Positions 36,649 through 45,234 of a DNA stretch of 64,000 bases are shown in pieces. Numbering within the stretch: position 1 is the first letter of the stretch; each line of letters starts with the position of its first letter. The notes beneath the pieces are model-generated. The model was not told the DNA's origin, searched no databases, and worked only from the letters and a program-made list of their open reading frames with translations. Origin of the DNA: Bimuria novae-zelandiae CBS 107.79 (lineage: Eukaryota > Ascomycota > Dothideomycetes > Pleosporales > Didymosphaeriaceae); contig ML976656.1 of the NCBI GenBank assembly GCA_010015655.1, positions 2,117,388 to 2,181,387 of the forward strand, written 5' to 3'. The translations under genes and the position numbers were made by a program.

Positions 36649-36842
36649 TATAGCGGTTTGTGCTGCAAAGCGAAAGTCGGGAAAACACTAATTGTATTAA
36701 GTTAGGAGGATTCTGCTATTTATACATGTATGTCGACTGAGCGACAAGTGCTAGACGCGTAATGGTCAGGAGATCATTAGGTGATCGCGTGATCATCCTG
36801 TAACGAAGTTATCTCCGAGCTTCCTCACGAGAGACCGTTACA
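36649..36842 (-). repeat. Copia LTR (5' LTR)
   Basis: Partner of 17576-17769, starts TATAGCGG and ends GTTACA, followed by AATTT. Confidence 0.88.
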
Positions 36843-38815
36843 AATTTACTATAAAAATTGTGACGAAAAAAATATACTACTAGAATTTCGCTAGAAGTTT
36901 AATATTACGCCTATGCCACGTAGTAATCGTAGGTAGTAGATCGCGCGCTATTTCACCACCCCTATCCTCTATACCCTTTATAACTACTACCTATTACTTT
37001 TTTTACTACCTAGGCTTAGTAACAGGCTTTAAGGCCTTCCTCTTTCCCTTTTAGGAAGTTTATATAGCCTTTTTAAAGTTTTCTTGCTAAATCCTGCGTT
37101 ATTTCTTAGCCTCCTTCTTTGCCACGATCCTCTCCTTTTCCTTCCTTTTCTTAACCTTTAACCTTTCTTTCTTCTTCTTCTCCTATAGCTAGCATAGCTT
37201 ATCTAAGGCTTGTTCTGCCTTCTTACGCGCTTTTTTAAGTTCTACTTTCTCTTTTTCTTTATCTGCAACGCTCTTGCGTACTCTAGCCTCTCTTAGCTTC
37301 CTTAGGGACTAGAAAACTATACTACTATAGTACTCCTTGCGTTATTATAGGTCTAAAGGCTTGCTCTTCTTCTATTACTTCTTTTTAATAAGTAGGGCCT
37401 TTTGTAAGCCTTATACTTCTACGTAAAATAACTTGTTCTAAATAAAGATATAGTAAAGAAACCGTTTTAGCTTCTACACCTACTTACTACCCTTATCCCT
37501 TATAGTTTTACGCACAAGGATCTTAATTTTTAGCTAATCTTTATTACTAAGTACTAAGGTAGAGCTTTTTTATAAATTCTATAGCTTTAGCGTTAATTTA
37601 ATAAATTTTTAAAGGACTACTTTAGCGTTACAAGGCTATATACTAGTAGTCTTAAAGGACTTTAGAATTATTTCCTTTTTAAAGGAGGTAGTCTAGGCTT
37701 CCTAGAAGAGAGGGAAGAAATTTCTTTTCTTTACTAGTAATAGTCCTTAGGCCTTGTAAAGGTAGTTAGTAAGGGCTTTTAAGTACGCTAATAAGAGAGG
37801 CTTAAAGAGTACTGTATTAAAGGGCTACAGCGTGTAAGTTAAATAGAAAGAAAATATTATAAGGAGGATTTAATTATAGTTATAGTAGTTAATAAAGTCC
37901 CTAGTAACGTGGGACCTATAGCTATTTAGGATTAGTAATTAGTAGGATTAACAAGCTTTTACTTTTATGTACTAATTAAGATCTACTTAAGCCACGTAAG
38001 GCCTATATCGTTGCTAGTCTATCTATTAGAAGAAGTAGTGACGAAAACCTCCTACTTCTTAGCCTTAATATCCTCTACCTAGGCCGATTAGAGAGCCTTA
38101 TTAGTAGCTATAAATAGTAACCCTAGTAGTAACGCAGTTCTATTAGCACAAACGTATACTAGAAGCATTACCTACTCCTTATTACTATTTTAAAGGGCTA
38201 CTATAACTTCCTTGCGGTCTTATATAGCTTTACTAAAGATCTTTTTACTTCTTTTAATAATCCCCGTAAGGAAGCCCTTCTTATCTATATTATACGTATA
38301 ATAAGACTCTATATTATACTCCTTAATCTTATCTAGCAGAAGTTAAAAAAATTACTTATATTTAGCCCCTAAATTAGCTTAGTAGCGTACGCGATCCATC
38401 CCTAGGGCCTAATAAGGTATAATAGTAAGATAGTTATAGTTAATAAATTAGGTAACCTAGTATTTACTTACGGACTGTTTAGCTATTATAGAGGCGAAAT
38501 TTTATACTATCTCCTTTATAGGAGGAAGTTAATAAGCTAAAAGTCCCTTTATATAGCTTATAAGCTCTATCTCTTGTTATAGGGTGATCTTCTGTTAATT
38601 AGTAATCTTTAAAGTATAGGGTACTATAATAGCCTAGTGCCGGCGCGTTAGCGTTAAGCGCATAATACTATATTTTTTTATAATTTCTTTATATAAGAAA
38701 GTTTCGCCTAACTCTAAAGAGTTAATTTCATTAATTATAGCGTTAATTAGATCTATATTAGTATAGTTATAAGGTTGTAAAGATTGTAGTGTTTTGGTGT
38801 GGGGTGCGCATCACG
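36843..38815 (-). mobile_element. pogo/Fot1 DNA transposon copy B, left end lost at the Copia junction
   Basis: The right terminus is GTTTTGGTGTGGGGTGCGCATCACG-like at 38791-38815, followed by TA, and matches the terminal style of the pogo copy at 45132-48149. The left terminus is missing: transposase coding stops at 36880 and the Copia LTR begins 37 bp later. Sequence left of the Copia (17500-17575) is not recognisably the rest of the element, so the end was deleted or is too degraded. Confidence 0.7.
36880..38740 (-). pseudogene. pogo/Fot1-type DDE transposase, RIP-degraded (copy B)
   Basis: Minus-strand text runs from SLELGETFLYKEIIKKYS (near 38720) through a CENP-B-like HTH zone to the first catalytic box (YNIDKKGFLTGI, near 38290), then FVTTSSNRWTSNDIGLTWLK and a Lys-rich C-terminus ending RRNIKLLAKF at 36880. 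The parallel text in copy A makes the assignment clear. Trp codons are stops throughout. The first catalytic Asp is kept; later ones are unclear. Confidence 0.72.
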
Positions 38816-39054
38816 TAAGCCACTACGCTATTGTACGAAATCTTTCATTTCGGCTTATTAAATGGCCTGAATTCCATACTCTTTGTAGAGTGCTCAATCT
38901 AGAATCAGATAGGTATATTATTACAGTATACTCCTCAGTCCCAAAGAAGATTAAACGATTATAGCACGCCTGAAAAGATGTTATATGAAAGAAGCTTCAG
39001 TCAGCTTTATTAAGTATTTATCTCTCACTTAATATCTAGAGCTCTCTAAACAGG

Positions 39055-39140
39055 CTACTTCTTCTTAGGGTCTGCGTCCACTTTGTCGAGCACAGTCGCA
39101 ACTTCCGTTGGCCCTAAGAGGGTCAGCGCAGTGAATATGC
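39055..39140 (-). pseudogene. Possible last exon of an unknown gene
   Basis: On the minus strand a stretch after a plausible acceptor (TTTTAG at 39141-39146) encodes IFTALTLLGPTEVATVLDKV, then DADPKKK and a stop at 39055. The composition is protein-like, but no upstream exon was found. It is likely a gene remnant. Confidence 0.3.
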
Positions 39141-39423
39141 CTAAAATATATTAGCAGAACCAAAGTCACTTTATTGGTAATAGATGCATAATGCGTGATA
39201 TTGATAGATACTAGCACATGTAAATTAATAGATAAAGCATGCTCGCGTCACTGCACTATTGATAATGAACAAAGCAGCATAATGTCCTCTCAATCAGACC
39301 ATCACAGTTCAGTAAGTGCTACTGCAATATATCATATCGGCTGCTAATTTCTATTAGGTAGAAGTTAATGAGGGAAATACTGCCCATGAGCAAACGGAAA
39401 CCACTGAATGGTACTCTATCTAG

Positions 39424-39558
39424 ACCTACATCTCGACAAATCAGGATCGCTTATCCGCTGCATATACGCATGCTGTACAGCTCCTGCAAAACTATGGCAT
39501 TGAGCATATGCCTGGCGCCACGGCGGCGTTCTTTCTTTGGCTCAACCTTGGAAAGTAA
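39424..39558 (+). pseudogene. Fragment of a class I/II aminotransferase (ACC-synthase-like)
   Basis: The frame reads QDRLSAAYTHAVQLLQNYGI and then EHMPGATAAFFLWLNLGK. This resembles the C-terminal small-domain segment of PLP-dependent aminotransferases of the 1-aminocyclopropane-1-carboxylate synthase type. It is preceded by a stop (39421) and ends at TAA 39556, which overlaps a good 5' splice site (GTAAGT at 39555-39560). No further aminotransferase text was found on either side, so this is a single exon-sized relic. Confidence 0.45.
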
Positions 39559-40787
39559 GTCTTGCAAGCAGGCTCCGCCAGGATACGTTTGAGGCTCTTC
39601 AGGTTCTGAATGCGGAGGCTGGAAGAGGAGGAGATGTGCCTGGGATTGTGCAGGGGAATGTGGAGGGAAAACGAAGCTGGGATGGCGATGTTCGGGAGCT
39701 AGTTGATAATTTCCGCCAATACGACCGGCGAGATCAGTTGAACGTGGCGGCAGTGCGTTTAGGGATCCAAACGTCGGTAGACATATTTGAAGTTGCACAG
39801 AGGGAGCATGACAACAATAGAATTGGGCGTGGAAGCGGAGTTCGGCGAGCTAAACGTCGAGGGCGTGGATCAGCGTCCGTCGGAGTATTCAAGTTGTGGT
39901 CCTCGGGTCAGGAGGAGGAGATAGTTGACGGTGCGGAGGCAAGTCTAGGCCAGAGAGAAGGTGACGAGGATGTTGCTAAGGTCTTGAGCCGCATTAATAA
40001 GCAAAGTCAGCAATACATAATACGCAGTCTAGGAATGATAGCATCAGCGGACATCTTCGAAGCGGTGCAGAAGGCATATAAAGAGGCGGGGGCGCAGAGG
40101 GATACTCAGGGGAATGGAGCTGCTATAGGCCGAGATGGCAGCGTGTGGGGAGATGCAATTGGGTCTGGTAGGACAGTGAATAATGCGGGAATAGCTGAGC
40201 ATTTGGGGTACGCAGATGTGAGGGATCAGCAGAATGCGATGTGTACAAGCCCAAGAATGCGCACATTAGGAGAAGTTTTCGATGAGGCGATGCGGGAGCA
40301 TAGCGAGGCAAGGGTACGTGGGATCCCTAAGGGAACGCGCAGATTAGCAGAAGTTTTTGATGAGGCGAAGCGGGAGGGTGAGGAGGTAAGGGTACGGGAG
40401 ACTCTTAGACGAAAGAGGACTCAAGAGCAGAGAGATGCAGAATTTGTCGAAGCGGGAAGACAAGTTACTGATGCCGTAGTTGAGGGGTCTGGCCGTACGG
40501 ACGAGCGCAATCGGCAGAACATGCTGCGTATAGGTCTGGGAATACGCACATCGGCAGAGATTTTCGAAGCGTCGCAAAGGGAGTATGAAGAGGCGAGGGC
40601 GCGGGGGGAGACCAAGCGGCGTCATGTTCGAGGGCCGAGAGATGCGCAATCAATGGAATCTAGGGTGAAAGACGTGCGACGGGTGACGACGGCGAAGGCA
40701 CCAGGCGAAATTACTCAAAGGTATCTTGTGCAAGAAGGTCGTACTTATCTGGCTCCCCTTAAGGAATTAAGGAAGGCGTTATATTAA
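39537..40787 (+). CDS. Internally repeated hypothetical protein (416 codons, start unresolved)
   Basis: The frame is open from 39537 to a TAA at 40785-40787. It begins with a non-ATG codon, and the first in-frame ATG is at residue 167, so an upstream exon is probably missing or lost. The protein has at least four full copies of a roughly 30-residue unit with core LGIxTSxxIFExxQREYxEA: residues 65-95, 155-185, 229-259 and 325-355, plus a shorter copy at 265-285. Spacers are 40-65 residues with a weaker shared motif. It is highly charged and Arg/Glu-rich, with no signal peptide or membrane helix. I do not recognise the family. GC content and codon use are normal with no RIP marks. Confidence 0.6.
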   Translation: MAQPWKVSLASRLRQDTFEALQVLNAEAGRGGDVPGIVQGNVEGKRSWDGDVRELVDNFRQYDRRDQLNVAAVRLGIQTSVDIFEVAQREHDNNRIGRGSGVRRAKRRGRGSASVGVFKLWSSGQEEEIVDGAEASLGQREGDEDVAKVLSRINKQSQQYIIRSLGMIASADIFEAVQKAYKEAGAQRDTQGNGAAIGRDGSVWGDAIGSGRTVNNAGIAEHLGYADVRDQQNAMCTSPRMRTLGEVFDEAMREHSEARVRGIPKGTRRLAEVFDEAKREGEEVRVRETLRRKRTQEQRDAEFVEAGRQVTDAVVEGSGRTDERNRQNMLRIGLGIRTSAEIFEASQREYEEARARGETKRRHVRGPRDAQSMESRVKDVRRVTTAKAPGEITQRYLVQEGRTYLAPLKELRKALY

Positions 40788-40935
40788 TAGTTAGCAGCTT
40801 CTTATACTTATCTTCCTATAGCATCTCTACTCTAAGTTAGTAAAAATATTCTTATGCTAGGCCTTTGGCCAGTTCTTCTAGATATAAGCCTTTGCACACA
40901 GTTGTCCCAGTGTAAGCCAGAAGAAAAAAAAGTTA

Positions 40936-42256
40936 TTATATAGCTCGGCCAACTGCACGAGGAGATTCTGTTGGGTCTGCTACGGCCACGTTGGACGCCC
41001 GGGTCGCATACGGGAACTCCTCCATGGTCTCGACGGTCCTCATGACTGTGATGCCTGGTCCTGGTGGTTTTACCGCAGCCGTCTCTACTTCCAGTTCTTC
41101 GTCAATCGTGTCGCGCCCGGAACTGAGCTTTGTGAAGCCGCCACTGCTTGCAGTCTTCAGGGTCTCGAGATGGATCGACTCTTGGGCCGGCATTGGCAAT
41201 GTGGTTATTGTTGCAGAGCTCTTGGTATGGGTACATAATGCATAGAGGCCGATGAATTTAGAGAGCATTCGCCAAAGGGGCTTGAAAGAGAGAGCGCAGG
41301 CGGCTAGAAGATACATGCCAGGCTCGATTATTGTCCAATTGACTAAGGCGACGTAATTGACTATCGGATGGTCAAAGAAGAATTGGCACGAGTTGTCTTG
41401 GTAACTCACATGTTATGTCAAGAAGGGGGTCAGTGCAGACAAAGACTATCGTACGGATAACGGATGCTACGATGCCCCTTTGCAACGTCAGTTCAAGCTC
41501 ATGGATATGGGAGGGCTGTTCGTCACCCACACACTCCCGGTTAAGAAGATGAGCATAAGACCAATCTTGCGAGATGTGGAAACCTTGAGGCCTATGACGG
41601 TTCGGATCGGAAGTACAAGTACAATGAGATCTGTTAAGATATTTGGGACGGAGCTGCTGTTGGCGAGGAGGTCGAAATTGAAGCATTTGCCGGGTATCGA
41701 TTGATCCCAGTTGTACGATATCGGCCGGCACTGGAACATTGAAGCAACAGAGTAAGAGATCAATGTCCCAAGCATGAGCCAGAGCGTTATCCAAGCTGCC
41801 CTTCTCTCCCACTTCTGGTTAAAGACACGGAGGAATAGAATAACGATGACGATCTTTGGTAAGGCGACTGCAAGGGGGTGGACGAGCTGGTTCGCAAATA
41901 ATCCTTTGTAATGCGAAATGACTCCTTCCGGGTGAGTTTTGAGCACATATTCCACGTGTCGTCCAGTTCCAGCTCTTTTAACCATTACTATCCTTTGCTG
42001 TTAGAATTGGTCGAAACTGGTAGTAGGGTAGCCAGATGTACGCACCGATCCCAATTATGCACAAACCTACTTCAGCTAGCCAAGCGAACGGTATAATGAC
42101 ATCTTCTACTCCAAATCGAGTCTGTGACAAGTGTCTTGCGTAGTAACGAAGAGCGACAAAGACTGTCGTGAATGCAATCGTCAAAGACGCGGTGGCAATT
42201 ATGCTAGGGCCAATATCTTCGGCCAGATACTCCGGCGTGACGGTGGTCCCAGACAT
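40936..42256 (-). CDS. Fungal rhodopsin-domain integral membrane protein, 4 exons
   Basis: Exons 42046-42256, 41531-41987, 41410-41477 and 40936-41360 join in frame to 386 aa. Introns are 58, 53 and 49 bp with GT...AG ends (GTGCGT...ATAG, GTGGGT...AAAG, GTGAGT...ATAG). The protein has seven hydrophobic segments, starting with an extracellular N-terminus and TM1 ending in FVALRYYARHL. It shows the family's typical LVHPLAVALPKIVIVILFLRV in TM3, a FQCRPISYNWD loop with Cys, DLIVLVLPIRTV in TM5, and DIT-FNYVALVNWTIIEPG before TM7. The C-terminal tail of about 110 residues is Ser/Thr/Glu-rich and cytosolic. This family (plasma membrane, PF20684-like) is large in filamentous ascomycetes; ligands are mostly unknown. 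The domain assignment is firm. Confidence 0.85.
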
Positions 42257-43836
42257 CCTATGAACAGGTGGTGACTGTCAGAACCTCACTAAAGAATTAG
42301 TTGCTGGCATCGGGGCCACAGAGAGCAAAATAACGCAAAAATTTGCCTCGGTGTGAATGCGGACGAATGCTTTCTGAAATACATGCGATCGCAGAGGAGG
42401 GCGGGAGGTTCAAGCACAGGTACATTCATGCTTTGATCTCAATGCGTAGCCCCAGGGTTTCTAGAGAAGAAGTGACAGGGTGCTACGCACATTTAGTCTA
42501 TGCGACCTCCTGGTGAGCATGGGTCCGTATGCTGAAACGAGGATGGTCATACGCAGGCCGAGGAAGCGAAAGGACTGTGCACGGCACCCTAACTCATGGT
42601 GTATCACCCAGTGTCTTTCTTTGATATAAACCCTAGCAATTTATGAGCTCCAGTCGGCTTTTCCTAAACTCATGCCCCTGCGGTGGTCCCTGTGCAGCGC
42701 CTTCCTGCTGACGATGTCGAAGAACCGGCGAGTTGATTATAAAGTGAACGGCTTGGAAGTTGGCGGACGAATATTTCCCATATTGATAGGTGGAAAGTGA
42801 ATATAGCTACCTGTGCCACGGATCGTGAGCATGGGCAATTTTGACTTTACTAAGTTGTAGAAGAGACATTCGACCCCACTTAAATCGTCGATATGGAGAT
42901 CGTGAGAACTTCAAGATCGAAACGATAGGAACATGTCGATTAGTTCGTGAATCTCATTTGTCGATCCGACGGAAGTAGCAGATACCAGGGCCACAAATTC
43001 ATGGATTTTGCGAGTGAGAGAGCGAAGGCTGATTCACGGCTAGGATGGCGGACCCCGGACGTGGTTTTGGTCATCGGTGCCCAACATTTAAAAGACAAGG
43101 TACTGGCCTTCGGAACTTCCAGAAAAGTTATATCGCAAGCCAATATATACCTATTCGGTTATACCTAGGGTCGGTGCCACCAAGGGTGAATCCGACAAAT
43201 CCGTCGGGAGCCCTTCCGCGGTAGGATACCATGCAAGAAAGTTCTAGAGCCAAGGATACACCTAGTGGATGACATATTCGAAGACCTTACCAACTGCGCA
43301 ATCGTTCATGGAGCCCATAGTGCTTAAACATGACATCATATTGAGCAGCAACTGTTTCCCTGGCATCATGGGGGTCTTTCTCGGCCGAAGCCGAATGCCA
43401 ATCCTACGGGGTATCCTGTGCATGGTTATGAGTTTCTTGATTTGAGAATGCGATTGCATTGCACTTGAAGATGGAAGGGGGAAAGAAACACGAACAAGAG
43501 GAGGGACGGGGAATGCAACTTAGAGACCTGCAACTGCGTCTCGATGACCAATTGACACAGCCGAGAGTCTCACAGTTGCCTGTAAGGCACTGATGGATCC
43601 CATCAAAGCGGTGGTGAGGCTCTTGTTTGCAACGAGAATTGCCACACAGCGAAACCGACGACGAAACCGGGGGAGAACAAGAGAAAGGTTTTGCGGAGAA
43701 AAGAGTCTGTTCAGAAAAGTGTTGACGGGAGATCCCTGAATTCTGCTCACACGGGGTACCAAGGCCGACGTACTGGGATGTTGAGACGGTGGAGGTCGGA
43801 TCATGTTACAGTGATACGTCAAAAGTTTGTTTCGCC
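42257..43836. other. No gene recognised (about 1.6 kb)
   Basis: This is the upstream region of the rhodopsin-domain gene followed by flank of the Tc1/mariner element. Minus-strand ORFs at 43262-43459 and 43520-43948 look unconvincing; the second runs into the transposon. No domain, repeat or clear promoter motif was seen. Confidence 0.5.
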
Positions 43837-45006
43837 AAGCGAGAACACCAAAACGCACGTTACGCGTCACCCTCTTTATCCACCACCACAACGCCTCAAC
43901 CACGTCAGTTTGGTACAGAAATCTCTGGAAATGCGCGTAAGAGGCCAAATACTACTCCCCTTAAGCGTGAGCGAATCATTGCTAAGTGGCAAGCTGGGTG
44001 TACGACGAGAGAGCTAGCTGATGAGTTTGGCCGCACCACGTGTGGGATACGCAAAATCATTCGCCGATTTTCACAACACCAAACCACAAAGGATTTGCCT
44101 CGCTCTGGCCGTCCAAAATACCTCTCGCAAAGACAAATTAATCGAATTAAATACTTTATACGAAAGACACCAAAAATTGAGTACAATACGCTTATGAGTG
44201 AGATGGGGTGGGACCCCCCTAATAATGGCCCCTCACGCTCCACCATCTATCGCGCGATTAGAGAGACTGGATTACGGAACTACCGATGCGCTAATAGGCC
44301 TAAAATCAACCGAGCAACAGCCATTTTAAGGCTTAAGTGGTGCAGAGAGCATCGTAACTACCCTTGGAGGCGTCGCACCTTTCGCTTCTCAGATGAGTGC
44401 TCTATTCAAAAGGGCTCTGGGGGTAATACTGAGTGGGCCTTTCGATATCCTGAGGAGAGATGGAGTCATAGGATGGTTACTGAGTATACTAAGAGCCGTC
44501 CTCCTCAGCAAATGGTGTGGGCGGAGGTGTGGCTTACCCGAAGGGGTGGTGTATGGAGGAGAGAATTGGTGATCATGAAAAGATACCTACAAGCCGCCCA
44601 CCGAGGATATACGACCCAGAGCTATTTGGAGGCTTTAGAGGAGGGCTTATTGCCTTATTACCAACCAGGAGAAATCTTCATGCAGGATAACGCTCCTATC
44701 CATACGTCGGGAGCAGCAAAGGATTTCTTGGAGAGACACGGCATTTGGGTCGCTGAGTGGCCACCCTATTCACCTGACCTCAACCCAATCGAGCACCTTT
44801 GGTGGAGGCTTAAAAGGATAATGTATACTCAATTTCCTCAATTCAACAACTACTCAACGGCCCAAGAGCATTGGGATGAGTTCTGTGAGGCTTTGAAGGA
44901 GGCATGGCGGAGGATACCAAGCGCCCTCATCAAGCGACTCATCCTTAGTATGCCTAGTCGAATCGCGGCCTGCAGGCGGGCAAAAGGCTATCAAACAAAA
45001 TACTGA
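43789..45006 (+). CDS. Tc1/mariner DD34E transposase, uninterrupted
   Basis: A transposase of about 360 residues lies in one open frame ending at TGA 45004. The N-terminus has a paired-like HTH (RERIIAKWQAGCTTRELADE, then IRKIIRRFS). The catalytic residues are all present: Asp codon 44392-44394 (FRFSDECS), Asp 44686-44688 (FMQDNAPIHT), and Glu 44791-44793 (SPDLNPIEHLW), spaced by 34 residues. The frame stays open to 43789, beyond the left terminus, but that first codon is GTG and no ATG occurs before the catalytic domain. The natural start is therefore mutated or supplied otherwise; an ATC at 43921, just before SGNARKRP, sits where a start is expected. Confidence 0.8.
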   Translation: MEVGSCYSDTSKVCFAKREHQNARYASPSLSTTTTPQPRQFGTEISGNARKRPNTTPLKRERIIAKWQAGCTTRELADEFGRTTCGIRKIIRRFSQHQTTKDLPRSGRPKYLSQRQINRIKYFIRKTPKIEYNTLMSEMGWDPPNNGPSRSTIYRAIRETGLRNYRCANRPKINRATAILRLKWCREHRNYPWRRRTFRFSDECSIQKGSGGNTEWAFRYPEERWSHRMVTEYTKSRPPQQMVWAEVWLTRRGGVWRRELVIMKRYLQAAHRGYTTQSYLEALEEGLLPYYQPGEIFMQDNAPIHTSGAAKDFLERHGIWVAEWPPYSPDLNPIEHLWWRLKRIMYTQFPQFNNYSTAQEHWDEFCEALKEAWRRIPSALIKRLILSMPSRIAACRRAKGYQTKY

Positions 45007-45112
45007 GTATTTATCTACTACTACACTAAATATAGCGCCTGTATACGATTGCTCTCTATATATATAGCCTCAATTTGGATGGGCGTTGGGTCGCGTTTTG
45101 GTGATTTTCGCT
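43838..45112 (+). mobile_element. Tc1/mariner element with intact transposase core
   Basis: Short inverted termini are seen: AAGCGAGAACACCAAAACGC at 43837-43856 and, reversed, GCGTTTTGGTGATTTTCGCTT at 45093-45113 (one gap and one or two mismatches). A TA follows on the right (45113-45114); the left flank reads CA. The element is about 1.3 kb, the usual size. It carries no RIP-type stops. Confidence 0.7.
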
Positions 45113-45234
45113 TACCGTGTCCGTGCGCGTAACGTGTCCGTGCGCGTGATGCGCGGATTCGCGTGATGCGCGGGCAACACCAAAACACCCTCAACTTCAA
45201 CACGCGACAACTCCACTAATATAGATCTAATTTA

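Larger units (their letters stand above)
17576..36842 (-). mobile_element. Ty1/Copia retrotransposon, minus strand, host of nested insertions
   Basis: Two 194-bp LTRs (17576-17769 and 36649-36842) match closely along their whole length. The internal part next to the left LTR holds a polypurine tract on the minus strand (AAGGGGG just before the LTR), so the left LTR is the 3' one. Flanks are AATTA on the left and AATTT on the right, a near-perfect 5-bp target duplication. Removing the solo LTR and the Gypsy pair leaves about 5.4 kb, a normal Copia size. The right LTR start reads TA instead of TG, consistent with RIP. Confidence 0.85.

Noticed and set aside
41978..42045. Reading the first rhodopsin exon straight through to the ORF end
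   Set aside because: The read-through tail is not membrane-like; a 58-bp intron joins the next exon in frame with the family's expected sequence.
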